44,675 nt of DNA from an uncultured Clostridia bacterium (lineage in GTDB: Bacteria; Bacillota; Clostridia; Peptostreptococcales; Anaerovoracaceae): NCBI GenBank assembly GCA_934271235.1, contig CAKQQT010000024.1, forward strand, positions 1 to 44,675, given 5' to 3'. Position 1 is the first letter of the stretch; every line of letters begins with the position of its first letter. This document shows positions 34,120-43,556 of the stretch, in pieces. The translations under genes were made by a program, and so were the position numbers. Below the pieces are notes generated by a model. That model saw only the letters and a list, made by a program, of their open reading frames with translations. It was not told the origin of the DNA and did not search any database.

Positions 34120-35097
34120 TCACAGCATGACGCGCACCAGAAGCATCGCCAGAATGCCGGAAAAGATCCCATGCATGATCTTGATACGCAGAATATCGGA
34201 TAAGCGCAGGCCGCTGCCTGCCGCCATGGATACGGACTGTCCGATGACGGAGAGCCCGCCGAAAGATACAATAACAGCGATCAAAATCGTTTTGAACGCG
34301 AGGGTCGCGTTGCAGAGGCTGATCATATTGGCGCCGACCGTCATCTCCAGTACACCTTTCAGGAAAGAGGCTGTCAGTTCACTGCCGAGATGCTGCCAGA
34401 GGCCCGCCGCCTCAGCCAGATCGATGCCGATCATAAAGATCATCAGATAGGCCAGGATCACAGCCATGGCTTTGAAACCGGATGTGATCGCCAAGGTGAA
34501 ATTTTCCAGCACCGAGGAAGTGGACGCCGCAGGCGCTGCCCCACACTCTGCCGCGAAATGAGCGCCGGTGGCTTTCGTCCACCCGCCGCCGCGCGCACAA
34601 TCTAAATTTCTGTCACGCCCCCGGCCGTTTCCGCGGAAGAAACCGCCGTTCAAAAGCGCGCCCAGATAGTGCGCCAGCATGATGATCAGCGCCGCCCGCG
34701 TACTGCCAAGAAACGCACCGATCGTGCCCATCAAAAAAGCCGGTCCGGTCACCAGACTATAACTCAGGACTTCTCTGCCGCGTTCCCGGGACAGTGTTCC
34801 GTCGCATACCAGATCACCAACAATCTTAGCTCCCATCGGATAACCCGAAAGCACCGCGATCAAAAGCGGATAGACCTGCACCGGCAGCCGCTGCAGATTT
34901 CCGGTCCGCTTGATAAAATCCGCAAAGATAAAGAACGGCAGCAGCACTGGGACGATCGCATTTGCCCAGATGACGATCGCCGACTTGGAGCCGGATTCCG
35001 TCACGCCGGGAAACACGACCATGGCGGCCGCGAAAAAAGCAGCCGCGGCCAAGATCAAATTTTTACTGTTTGTGTGCTTATGCAAAACTTTCTTCAT
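34120..35097 (-). CDS. ylbJ: YlbJ-family sporulation integral membrane protein
   Basis: A protein of about 325 residues with eight or so hydrophobic helices. It has the nucleoside-recognition-like features of YlbJ: IVIWANAIVPVLLPFFIFAD, LLIAVLSGYPMGAKIVGDL, then LVTGPAFLMGTIGAFLGSTR, and later FGGLSVIGQSVSMAA. YlbJ is needed for spore cortex formation in Bacillus and has been linked to spore heat resistance. I start at the ATG at 35097; its RBS is poor, and a TTG at 35157 with a 20-residue extension is the alternative. A Gly/Arg-rich insert lies at about residues 155-190. Confidence 0.85.
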   Translation of the reverse strand: MKKVLHKHTNSKNLILAAAAFFAAAMVVFPGVTESGSKSAIVIWANAIVPVLLPFFIFADFIKRTGNLQRLPVQVYPLLIAVLSGYPMGAKIVGDLVCDGTLSRERGREVLSYSLVTGPAFLMGTIGAFLGSTRAALIIMLAHYLGALLNGGFFRGNGRGRDRNLDCARGGGWTKATGAHFAAECGAAPAASTSSVLENFTLAITSGFKAMAVILAYLMIFMIGIDLAEAAGLWQHLGSELTASFLKGVLEMTVGANMISLCNATLAFKTILIAVIVSFGGLSVIGQSVSMAAGSGLRLSDILRIKIMHGIFSGILAMLLVRVML

Positions 35098-35165
35098 AAC
35101 AGTAAAACTATATGCCGCGGCTTTCTTTTTATGCGATTTTCTGTCCGGCGCAGACAAGCTGTCGA

Positions 35166-35438
35166 TCAGAACAGTCCGCCAAACAGCCCGCCCCGTCCAT
35201 TGTTGTCATTGCAGAAGATCATGTACAGCACGATCAGCAGCAATATCAGCCAGATGCCGCTGCCTCCGTTCTCATTGCACGGGTTCTGACAAGGATGCGG
35301 CGGACATTCCTGCGGAGGAGGCGGTGGCGGCGGCGGACAGCAGCATTTTTGTCTGCACTGCTCCCGACACTCCGCCTCGCAGCACTCCATACACTGTTTC
35401 GGGCTCTGCGGCCCGCGGTAGTCCCGTTGTTCTCCCAT
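35166..35438 (-). CDS. Cys- and Pro-rich small membrane protein
   Basis: A 90-residue protein in three parts. Residues about 14-55 are extremely Cys-rich with an eight-proline run (CRQKCCCPPPPPPPPQECPP). Residues 62-76 are one hydrophobic segment (IWLILLLIVLYMIF), and the tail is Asn/Gly-rich (CNDNNGRGGLFGGLF). The tail resembles short clostridial proteins with Asn-Gly-rich ends often linked to spores, but I cannot name it. The start follows GGAGG. It lies 68 bases before the ylbJ start, so a sporulation role is plausible. An inverted repeat precedes it. Confidence 0.75.
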   Translation of the reverse strand: MGEQRDYRGPQSPKQCMECCEAECREQCRQKCCCPPPPPPPPQECPPHPCQNPCNENGGSGIWLILLLIVLYMIFCNDNNGRGGLFGGLF

Positions 35439-35449
35439 AAAAAAACCTC

Positions 35450-35488
35450 CATAGGATGTAAGATTTCAAATCGATACTTCATCCTATG
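35450..35488 (-). promoter_or_regulatory. Inverted repeat in the 5' region of the Cys/Pro-rich gene
   Basis: CATAGGATG (35450-35458) and CATCCTATG (35480-35488) are perfect 9-base inverted repeats across a 21-base loop. The promoter-proximal half ends just before the GGAGG of the gene. It could be an operator or an RNA hairpin. Confidence 0.5.
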
Positions 35489-35543
35489 CAGGTTCTCTGA
35501 TTTCTGTTATTCACTTTAAAAACCGCCTGCAGAAAGTTCCCGC

Positions 35544-36152
35544 TTACGGCCGCCAGTCAAACTGCGCGGCGTCATTCTCAGCTTCCGCGTCCTCCGCGAT
35601 CAGCGCCGCCTCTGCTTCCGCATCCTCGGCCGCGGCCAGGTCGCCGAGCGAAACGATGTACTCATCCAGTGGGTAGTTCATGCACTCCGAAAAGTCGTAT
35701 TGATAGCCGTTACCCTCCAGCTTTTCCAGCCGCGCGAGCAGCAGCGCGTCACGCATGGTTTTTTCTTCTTCTGTAAGCGTCGCCGGGTCCGTACAGTAAG
35801 CGCGGCTGTCGATGGAATACCACCTGCGAAAACGTTCCAGTTCCTCCATCAGCTTGCTGCGCAGCGTTTCATCCTCTTCGCAGTTTCTGCACATTCCAAT
35901 TAGCGCGCGCCGCACGTTTTCAAAAATGCTGAACACCTCGGTCTCGCTGCCCGGCACGAAATTCGTGATCTCTTCGAAGTATTCATCAATCAGCTCTGCG
36001 AGTACCGCCTGATCCACCGCGCCGAAAAGCGCAGCTACATCCTCGTAGTCCAGCTCCTCCTCGCACTCAAAGAACGCTGCCAGATTCTCAAAATACTGAA
36101 AATCCTCCGCGCTTTCGATGTCTAAAAGTTCATAAAATTGCTCTCTGTTCAT
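35544..36152 (-). CDS. Hypothetical acidic cytoplasmic protein
   Basis: A 202-residue, strongly acidic, mostly helical protein without signal or membrane segment. It starts MNREQFYELLDIESAEDFQY and contains EEDETLRSKLMEELERFRRW and a C-terminal Ala/Glu/Asp-rich tail (about 165-195). I do not recognise the family. No metal-binding or nucleotide-binding motif is visible. The RBS is GAGAAAAG close to the ATG. It sits between murI and the Cys/Pro-rich gene on the same strand; gaps of about 90-105 bases make co-transcription uncertain. Confidence 0.8.
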   Translation of the reverse strand: MNREQFYELLDIESAEDFQYFENLAAFFECEEELDYEDVAALFGAVDQAVLAELIDEYFEEITNFVPGSETEVFSIFENVRRALIGMCRNCEEDETLRSKLMEELERFRRWYSIDSRAYCTDPATLTEEEKTMRDALLLARLEKLEGNGYQYDFSECMNYPLDEYIVSLGDLAAAEDAEAEAALIAEDAEAENDAAQFDWRP

Positions 36153-36243
36153 ACTCTTTTCTCCATGATATCCATGATCTTCATAATCTTCGTTCCCGCC
36201 GCCTGCGGCATCCTGTGCTTTCCCTGTACCTGCCGATTGTTAG

Positions 36244-37056
36244 TTATAAGTCCAGATTCTTAAACTTCAGGATCAGATCGGACTCCTCGACCTCCAGTAC
36301 CTTCTGGATCATGTTCACAAAATTCTCTGACAAGTCGCTCGCGTAAAAAATGTTTTCCCGGTCGTTTGCCGCCGCGTACATATCGTGCTCCCGCAGGCTG
36401 TCATTGATTGGACGCATGATCTCGTAGGACGGATTGATGATCTTGAGCGCCGGATATAAGCGTTTGATATTGCTGCGGATGATCGGATAATGCGTGCAGC
36501 CCAGCACCAGCGTGTCGATTTGATTCTCCGCAAGGAAATCGTCCAGATAATAGTGGATCGTCAGGTCCATGATCTGATTGTCGATGATGCCCTCCTCGAT
36601 CAGCGGTACAAACGCGGGCGTTGCCTTGCTGAAAACATGAAGCGCCGGATTTTTTTCGAGAATCTTCCGCGGATAGTCATCGCTGGCGATGGTCGCCTTG
36701 GTCGCGATCACGCCGATGCGGTTCGTTTCATCGCAGGTACGCGCGATGGTCTTGGCTGCCGGGCTGATGATGCCGATGATCGGGATCGAGGGATATCTCG
36801 CGCGTAATTCGTCCAGACAGGTCGCTGTAATGGTATTGCAGGCGATCACCATCATTTTGACGTTCTGCGCGGCGAGAAAATCCGCGATCTGCGCGGCATA
36901 ATGCCGAATCGTCGAGACTGCCTTGGAGCCGTATGGGGTTCTGGCGGTATCGCCGAAATAGATGATCCGTTCCTCCGGCAGCTGTCTGAAGAGGTTCGGA
37001 ATACAGGTCAATCCGCCAAGACCCGAATCAAAAAAACCAATCGGTCTGTTGTCCAT
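36244..37056 (-). CDS. murI: Glutamate racemase
   Basis: A 270-residue enzyme with both catalytic Cys: MMVIACNTITATCLDE (Cys about 74) and TLVLGCTHYPIIRSN (Cys about 184), and the N-terminal IGFFDSGLGGLT. It makes D-glutamate for peptidoglycan. The start follows AAAGGA. It is divergent from pepF, with a 102-base gap that must hold both promoters. Confidence 0.97.
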   Translation of the reverse strand: MDNRPIGFFDSGLGGLTCIPNLFRQLPEERIIYFGDTARTPYGSKAVSTIRHYAAQIADFLAAQNVKMMVIACNTITATCLDELRARYPSIPIIGIISPAAKTIARTCDETNRIGVIATKATIASDDYPRKILEKNPALHVFSKATPAFVPLIEEGIIDNQIMDLTIHYYLDDFLAENQIDTLVLGCTHYPIIRSNIKRLYPALKIINPSYEIMRPINDSLREHDMYAAANDRENIFYASDLSENFVNMIQKVLEVEESDLILKFKNLDL

Positions 37057-37158
37057 TGGGGGTTATATTCCTTTCAAAATTATGCTATACTATATTTTAT
37101 CATTAGATGCATATTATACTACCACAAAAAAGCAAATTTATCTATACAGGAGGAAAAA

Positions 37159-38964
37159 ATGTCCGATAAAAATTTACAGCAGCGCGCGCAGATCGACGCT
37201 GCCTACAAGTGGGATATCGAAGCGATGTATCCGGAGGAAGCGCAGTGGGAAAAGGATCTGACAGAAGCGGTCAAAGCCGCCGAAGCATTCACCAAATACA
37301 GCGGTCATCTGACGGACTCCGCGGATACCCTATACGAGGCCCTCACCGAAAAGGACGCCATCTGGCGCAAGCTGGAGCACGCCTTTGTCTATGCCGCGAT
37401 GCGCAAAGATGAGGACAACCGCGTCAGCAAATATCAGTCCATGGACGATCAATGCGGCAGCGCTGTGGCAAAGGCCGCGGCTGCTATGTCGTTCTTCGCC
37501 CCTGAGCTGCTCGCAGCGCCGGAGGAAACCATCCGCGGCTATCTTGATGCCAAACCGGAGTTGGCGCAGTACCGCTACGCGCTTGAAGATGCGCTCCGCG
37601 AAAAGAAGCATGTGCTCAGCGCCGCTGAGGAGAACATTCTCGCCCAGCTCAGCGAAGTGACAGGCGCGACCAACGACATCTTCAAAATGCTCAACAATGC
37701 CGACCTGACCTTCGGCACAGTAGTTGACGAAGATGGAGATACGGTAAACCTTACGCATGGAAACTATATCACCTTCATGGAAAGCCATGACCGCGACCTG
37801 CGCAAGGCCGCGTTTACCAACATGTACGAGGCTTACAAGGCGCATATCAACACGATTGCGACCACCTACAACTATAACGTCAAAAACGACGTCGTTTCCG
37901 CGCGTATCCGCAAGTATGATTCCGCCCGGCAAGCCGCCCTTTCCGCGGGCAATATTCCGGAGGAGGTCTATGATAACCTCATCGCGGTCGTGCACGAATA
38001 TCTGCCGATCCTGCACCGCTATATCGCGCTGCGCAAAAAAGTGCTCGGTGTGGAGGAACTCAAAATGTACGACGTGTACGTTCCGCTGGTGGAGCTGCCA
38101 AAAAAGGATATTCCGTATCAGGAGGCGCTCCGCATGATGCAGGAAGGTCTCGCGCCGCTCGGCGAGGAGTATCTCGCGCAGGTAGACCGCGGCACGAAGG
38201 ACGGCTGGATCGACGTCTACGAGAATCAAGGCAAGACCAGCGGCGCCTACAGCTTCGGTTCCTACGACAGCAAGCCGTATATCCTGCTCAACTATACCGA
38301 TACGCTCAAAGATGTATTTACGATTGTACACGAGATGGGTCACTCCATGCACTCCTACTATACGCGCAGGACGCAGCCATTCACCTACGGCGACCACTCG
38401 ATTTTTACCGCCGAGGTGGCATCGACCGTCAACGAATCACTGCTGATGCATCATCTGCTCGATAAGGAAACGAACGAAACCATGCGCAGATACCTCATCA
38501 ACTACTATATCGAGGAATTCCGTACCACCCTGTTCCGCCAGACGATGTTCGCGGAGTTTGAAATGCTGACGCACAAGGAAGTCGAAAACGGCGGTGTGCT
38601 GACGGCGGAATGGATGTGCAAGCTTTACAATGATCTGAATCATCAATATTTCGGTCCTGCGCTCGCCCCTGACGACTATATCCAATACGAATGGGCGCGC
38701 ATCCCGCATTTTTATCGGGCATTCTACGTCTATCAATACGCGACCGGCTACTCCGCGGCAACGGCAATTTCTGCAAAAATTCTCGCGGAGGGCGAAGCCG
38801 CCCGCAAAAACTATATCGAGTTCCTCAAGAGCGGTTCCTCCAACGATCCTGTGGAGCTGCTCAAGATCGCCGGTGTGGATATGTCCTCTCCGGAGCCGAT
38901 CCGCATGGCGATGGAAACCTTCAAAGGACTGGTCGAAGAACTCGAACAGCTGATGCAGGCCTAA
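37159..38964 (+). CDS. pepF: Oligoendopeptidase F (M3 family)
   Basis: A 601-residue zinc peptidase with the HExxH zinc site in TIVHEMGHSMHSYYT (about 392) and the downstream Glu in AEVASTVNESLL. PepF cleaves short peptides of about 7-17 residues in the cytoplasm. No signal peptide. The ATG at 37159 follows AGGAGG; the longer upstream frame has no good start. nadK and rluA follow on the same strand. Confidence 0.97.
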   Translation: MSDKNLQQRAQIDAAYKWDIEAMYPEEAQWEKDLTEAVKAAEAFTKYSGHLTDSADTLYEALTEKDAIWRKLEHAFVYAAMRKDEDNRVSKYQSMDDQCGSAVAKAAAAMSFFAPELLAAPEETIRGYLDAKPELAQYRYALEDALREKKHVLSAAEENILAQLSEVTGATNDIFKMLNNADLTFGTVVDEDGDTVNLTHGNYITFMESHDRDLRKAAFTNMYEAYKAHINTIATTYNYNVKNDVVSARIRKYDSARQAALSAGNIPEEVYDNLIAVVHEYLPILHRYIALRKKVLGVEELKMYDVYVPLVELPKKDIPYQEALRMMQEGLAPLGEEYLAQVDRGTKDGWIDVYENQGKTSGAYSFGSYDSKPYILLNYTDTLKDVFTIVHEMGHSMHSYYTRRTQPFTYGDHSIFTAEVASTVNESLLMHHLLDKETNETMRRYLINYYIEEFRTTLFRQTMFAEFEMLTHKEVENGGVLTAEWMCKLYNDLNHQYFGPALAPDDYIQYEWARIPHFYRAFYVYQYATGYSAATAISAKILAEGEAARKNYIEFLKSGSSNDPVELLKIAGVDMSSPEPIRMAMETFKGLVEELEQLMQA

Positions 38965-39136
38965 TACTGCGCGCAAGAAACCCTGCCGCCGCCCGCGCAC
39001 CTTGTGCGGACGGCGCTTGCAGGGACTATGTGCTTGCACCGATCATCTCGGTTTGCAAGCGCTGCAAAACGAGCTGCTGAAACGGGAAACTGTCATGGGT
39101 GATACCGAATGGATAAAGAATAGTTGAGGATATGTG

Positions 39137-39940
39137 ATGGAAAGTAAAAAAGTATTTATCTATGCCAACGATACGGAAATGTCCGCGAAAATTGAAAAAC
39201 TACTCCGCAAAAAACTGGTAAAATCCGGTCTGCGAGTCTACGAGCAGCTAGAGGCCGATACCGCATTGATCATTTGTATCGGCGGAGACGGTACCTTGTT
39301 GCGCTGTCTCAGAAGCTGTGATTTTCCGACGATTCCGGTCGTCGGTATCAACACCGGACATCTGGGATTTTTCCAGGAGCTGATGCCGGACAAGATCGAT
39401 GATTTTATCTTCCAATATCAGCAGGGAAATTTCACTGTGCATTCCTACAGCACCGTCAAATCCCGCGTAGAAACCTCTTCCGGCACGATGCGCCAAATCG
39501 CGCTCAACGAAATCGCCATCAAGGGCGTGCCGAACTATCCGGTACAGCTGAATATCTCCATCAACGATTCCTTTATCGAGCGTTTCAGCGGTGACGGCAT
39601 CTGTGTCTCCACCCCTGCAGGCAGCACCGCCTACAACTATTCGCTGGGCGGCGCGATTGTCGATCCGCGTCTGAATCTGATGCAGGTCGCGCCGATCGCA
39701 CCGATCAACACCGTTGCCTACCGTTCGTTTACTTCCAGCATCCTGCTGCCTGCAAACGACAAACTCTCTATCATTCCCTGCGACGATGACCACCGCCATC
39801 TGAGCATCGTGGCAGACGGCTTCGCTGAAAACTATGAGGACATCCGTCGTGTTGAACTTTCACTTTCCCGCAAAAAAATCAATCTCGTGCGCTTTGAGTA
39901 CACGAACTTTTGGGAAAAAGCAAAGTCCAAGTTTTTGTAA
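39137..39940 (+). CDS. nadK: NAD kinase
   Basis: A 267-residue NAD kinase with the diagnostic GGDGTLLRCL and NTGHLGF motifs and the second site GDGICVSTPAGSTAYNYSLG. It phosphorylates NAD to NADP. The ATG at 39137 has GAGG 8 bases upstream. The 172-base gap from pepF contains a GC-rich hairpin based on CCCTGC/GCAGGG near 38976-39026 without a T-tract, so read-through from pepF is likely. Confidence 0.95.
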   Translation: MESKKVFIYANDTEMSAKIEKLLRKKLVKSGLRVYEQLEADTALIICIGGDGTLLRCLRSCDFPTIPVVGINTGHLGFFQELMPDKIDDFIFQYQQGNFTVHSYSTVKSRVETSSGTMRQIALNEIAIKGVPNYPVQLNISINDSFIERFSGDGICVSTPAGSTAYNYSLGGAIVDPRLNLMQVAPIAPINTVAYRSFTSSILLPANDKLSIIPCDDDHRHLSIVADGFAENYEDIRRVELSLSRKKINLVRFEYTNFWEKAKSKFL

Positions 39941-40011
39941 GCTGCCCGCAGCCCTCGTCCTCATCCGCATCCATCCACCCCAGGAAAATTTTAGAGAAAG
40001 AGAAACACTCC

Positions 40012-41082
40012 ATGTCGCAATTTCAATACATCGTAACCAAAGAAGATCGAGAAGCCGAACGTTCCGTCAAGGAGCTGGTACGCGCCAATTTCACCTTTTC
40101 CTCCCGTCTGATGACCAAGCTGAAACAAAAGCACCTGGTCAAGCTGAACGGTGAGACCATGCAGTGGTGGATCACGCCGGAGGCAGGCGATATCATCACC
40201 ATTGAACTTCCCGAGGAAAAGAGCGATTTCCCGCCGGAGGATATTCCGATCGCGGTGGTTTATGAGGATGCCGACCTTCTGGTCATCAACAAGCAGCCCG
40301 GCGTAGTCGTACACCCGACCAAGGGCAAACCCTGCCACACCATCGCCAACGGTCTGATGCAAAAGATGCTCGAGGAAGGTGAAAACTACAAGATCCGTTT
40401 CGTCAATCGCCTGGATATGAATACATCCGGGCTTTTGATCGTAGCCAAAAACAGCCACGCGCAGGACGCTCTGACCAAACAGATGAACGCGTCCGCACGT
40501 GGTCTGCATAAAAAATATAAGGCGATTGTCGTCGGTGAAATGCCGGAGGACAGCGGCACCATCGACCTGCCGCTCGGACGCCCCGATCCGGAGGAAGTCG
40601 AGCGCTGGGTGCTGCCGGTCGAACAAGGCGGCTACCCGTCCGTCACCCACTATCAGGTGCTCGACCGCTTCCATGGACATTCTCTAGTAGAACTGGAGCT
40701 TGAAACCGGACGCACGCACCAGATCCGCGTGCATCTGTCCTATCTCGGCTATCCGATTCTCGGCGATCATCTGTATTGCAACGGCGATCCCTTCGCCTAT
40801 CGCCGCCTGCATGGCGAGCAGCGCGACAAGATGCCCTGCAGCACGCGCTCCGCTGTTGATAGGAACGATGACTGCCCGCGCGCCTGCGCTTCTGCTGCCA
40901 AGGATGGCGCGGCGATCGGCCAAGGCGGCAAGGAGATCGTCTCCGATCTGATCGACCGGCAGGCGCTGCACGCCTTTTCCCTGACCCTCACGCACCCCGT
41001 CAGCGGCGAAACTCTGCATTTGGAAGCGCCCCTGCCGGCGGACATGCTGGCTGTGATCGCAAAGCTGAAGCTGAAAGAATAG
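40012..41082 (+). CDS. RluA-family pseudouridine synthase with a C-terminal insert
   Basis: A 356-residue enzyme with an N-terminal S4-like region (about 18-60) and the catalytic Asp in RFVNRLDMNTSGLLIVAKN (about 137). ETGRTHQIRVHLSYLGYPIL is also conserved. Members convert uridines in 23S rRNA or tRNA; which site cannot be told from sequence. Between GEQRDKMP and LIDRQALHAFSLTLTHP there is an extra stretch of about 40 residues with three Cys and many Ala and Asp, not seen in the usual family members. The start at 40012 has AGAGAAAGAG upstream. Confidence 0.93.
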   Translation: MSQFQYIVTKEDREAERSVKELVRANFTFSSRLMTKLKQKHLVKLNGETMQWWITPEAGDIITIELPEEKSDFPPEDIPIAVVYEDADLLVINKQPGVVVHPTKGKPCHTIANGLMQKMLEEGENYKIRFVNRLDMNTSGLLIVAKNSHAQDALTKQMNASARGLHKKYKAIVVGEMPEDSGTIDLPLGRPDPEEVERWVLPVEQGGYPSVTHYQVLDRFHGHSLVELELETGRTHQIRVHLSYLGYPILGDHLYCNGDPFAYRRLHGEQRDKMPCSTRSAVDRNDDCPRACASAAKDGAAIGQGGKEIVSDLIDRQALHAFSLTLTHPVSGETLHLEAPLPADMLAVIAKLKLKE

Positions 41083-41092
41083 CAGAACATCA

Positions 41093-41180
41093 AAACAGCC
41101 TGTATGGGACTCCCTTGCTCCGGTCTTCGAAGACTTTGGCCTCTGCGAAGGTCACTGCGGAAACACCATACAGGCTGTTT
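41093..41180. terminator. Long hairpin terminator after rluA
   Basis: AAACAGCCTGTATGG and CCATACAGGCTGTTT pair perfectly over 15 bp. The 58-base loop holds another perfect palindrome, GTCTTCGAAGAC (41123-41134). GTTTTC follows on the plus strand. It lies between rluA and a converging small gene. Confidence 0.8.
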
Positions 41181-41273
41181 GTTTTCATAACTGTTTCTTC
41201 CTTACCCAAAAACTTTTTAAACTACAATAGTTTTTGCTGAAATTTCGTAAAAGCTTTTAAAATCGACTAGTTT

Positions 41274-41564
41274 TTAGAAATGATTTATCAGCCAATCTAA
41301 TTTCCATAACACATACAAAGAGTAGAAAATTACAATCGCAAGCGGGATGCCAATCGGAATATCAGAGATTTTCTTTTCCTTTGCCTGTGGCTCAGGCTTC
41401 TCCTCTTTGCCGTAAGCCAGCTTCTCTTTTTCACCGCAGCATTCACGAAATGCCTCTGTTGCCGCCGCTTTCATCAAAATATAGACGCATGGCCAAAAAG
41501 CGATCGCCCCTCCAATCTTGCATATCATCATAATAGCGCCTGCCACCGCCGCGAGTATTTGCAT
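41274..41564 (-). CDS. Small two-helix membrane protein
   Basis: A 96-residue protein with two hydrophobic segments (about 4-30 and 73-90) separated by a charged Lys/Glu/Pro loop. The ATG at 41564 follows GGGAGGG at good spacing; an in-frame start further upstream lies beyond the RBS and is less likely. I do not recognise the family. It lies on its own between the rluA terminator and an insertion sequence, and its base composition is more AT-rich than the core genes. Confidence 0.7.
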   Translation of the reverse strand: MQILAAVAGAIMMICKIGGAIAFWPCVYILMKAAATEAFRECCGEKEKLAYGKEEKPEPQAKEKKISDIPIGIPLAIVIFYSLYVLWKLDWLINHF

Positions 41565-41658
41565 AATCTTCCCTCCCTTATTCCTTGTAATGATAAATTG
41601 ACAATCATTTATCAAATTCATTATATCATATCTTGATATCATTGAACAGCCTGTATTT

Positions 41659-43313
41659 TAATGTGTGCTCAATAAGAAAGAATTGCATTTAAACCATTGA
41701 AATTCCAACACTTTTGTCTTCAAATATGGTACAATATAGAGGAGAAGCTGCAAGGATAACCGCAGTTTTTCCTCAAAACCCTTGCACCTGAGGAGGACAA
41801 AATGTACAAGTTTGACCGATATCATCAATTTAGACTGGAAGAGTTCAATCAGCCTCTGGGAATGAAGCTTGATCCAAATAATCGTTGGGTCAAGATGGCG
41901 GATACCATTCCATGGAACATAATCGAGGATCGTTATGCGAAACTCTTTCCAAGCCATACCGGCATGCCTGCCAAACCGCTGCGGGTAGCACTTGGTTCTC
42001 TTTTGATACAGAAAAAACTCCACTTTGCTGACCGAGAACTCGTTGAGCAAATCACGGAGAACCCGTATCTACAGTACTTTATCAGTCTGCCAGCATACAC
42101 CAATGTGCCTCCCTTTGTCCCATCGCTCATGGTTGAATTCAGAAAGCGTCTCACAAATGATGTCCTCTGTGAGATCAATGAACTGATTCTCGAATACAAT
42201 ACCGCAGATGATGATACCGACAGCCACGACGATGATGATACGCATACAGATAGTGACTCCAAGCCTGAAGCAGAATCCAAGACGCAGGAGCCAGAAAACG
42301 AAGGCACCCTCATAATCGATGCAACCTGTGCTCCGCAAAACATCTGCTTTCCGCAGGATATCCATCTTCTCAATGAATCAAGAGAGAATCTTGAAAAGAT
42401 GATTGATTTCATCTGTGCGACTTCCCTTTGTGCAAAGCCAAGAACCTACAGGAACAATGCAAGGCGCGATTATCTGAACTGGGCAAGGGCCAGCAAACAT
42501 TCTGTCAAAAGGACACGGAAAGCAATCAGACAGCAGCTGCAGTACATTCAGCGCGATCTGAAATATATTGACGCTTTTCTGGATGAAGGTAAAACGCTTT
42601 CCGAAAAACACCAAAAGCGTCTTGAGACCATCCGAAAGGTCTACGATCAGCAGAAGTACATGTATGACAATCATACGCATTCCGTAGCGAATCGAATCGT
42701 AAGTCTGAGCCAGCCGTATATCAGACCGATTGTCAGAGGAAAAGCAAAAGCACCGGTAGAATTCGGCGGTAAGCTTGATATCAGCATTGACGAGACAGGC
42801 GCCATAAGGCTTGAAAAGCTCTCGTTCGAAGCATATAACGAAAGTGAAGTTCTGCAAGATGCGGTAGAGCGCTACAAAGAGCGCACAGGGCATTATCCAG
42901 AAAGAGTTCTTGCTGATAAGATCTACCGTACCCGTGAGAATCTCGCATACTGCAAACGTTGCGGTATCCGTCTGTCAGGTCCTGCACTGGGCAGACCAAA
43001 GAAAGATGCACAGATAGATAAGGCACAAAAGAAGCAGGAATACATTGACAATGCAGATAGAGTAGAGGTTGAAAGAGCCTTTAGCCTTGCCAAAAGAAGT
43101 TATGGTCTTGGAATCATCAAGACAAAACTGGAAAAAAAACCAGAAGTTCGATTGCGCTGTCTATATTGGCCATGAATGTGGATCGCATTACTGCAGTTTC
43201 ACTATGTAAAATTTTAGTATCGGTATTTTCAAAGTTCAAGATGTGCCTGACGGCACAGAAACACATATTATTCTACCGGCTTGGAAAACCGGCTGGTTGA
43301 TGAGCATACATTA
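41659..43313 (+). mobile_element. IS5/IS1182-type insertion sequence
   Basis: The terminal inverted repeats TAATGTGTGCTCA (41659-41671) and TGAGCATACATTA (43301-43313) match at 12 of 13 positions and enclose about 1.65 kb with one transposase gene. No clear target duplication longer than TA was found. The transposase frame is disrupted near its 3' end. Confidence 0.85.
41802..43300 (+). pseudogene. IS5/IS1182-type transposase, frame shifted at an A8 run
   Basis: The frame from 41802 runs to a stop at 43173-43175 and gives 457 residues. The expected C-terminus lies in the -1 frame after the run of eight A at 43132-43139: there the sequence reads TRSSIALSILAMNVDRITAV and continues to TGA at 43298-43300, next to the right inverted repeat. 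The DDE residues are visible: D in IIDATCAPQN, D in VLADKIYRTREN, E in VERAFSLAKRSYG. The N-terminal part is DUF772-like (LRVALGSLLIQKKLHFADRE). The shift may be a true mutation or slippage on the A-run may restore the protein. Confidence 0.85.
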
Positions 43314-43314
43314 T

Positions 43315-43509
43315 TTATATTCTAGCACCAATTATTTCTGCATCAACATCCGAGAATTTATTTGAAAATGTCAATGCATCTTCGCCCTCCAATACATATA
43401 GCTTTCCATTCGTTCCATTTCTAATTTCGACTTTATACAAGTCCTTATTAGGGAAACTAGATTTTGCACCAGTGACAAGGAGAATCCGGACGTTCAACGA
43501 GTGGCACAA
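43315..43509 (-). pseudogene. Fragment of an unidentified gene beside the IS
   Basis: An open frame on the minus strand reads KVEIRNGTNGKLYVLEGEDA then LTFSNKFSDVDAEIIGARI and ends at a TAA 2 bases outside the IS. It has no ATG or RBS; only a TTG lies upstream. The pattern (VEIRNGTNGK) resembles the C-terminal part of small clostridial secreted proteins, but I cannot assign it. Probably the 3' remnant of a gene. Confidence 0.35.
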
Positions 43510-43556
43510 TAAAGCAGCAAATCTTTTTCAAGACTTACTGCTTTGTGTGCAGTTGT

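Noticed and set aside
37330..38397. 355-codon minus-strand frame opposite pepF
   Set aside because: pepF has its zinc motif, RBS and full length on the other strand; the antisense frame has no recognisable motif or RBS.
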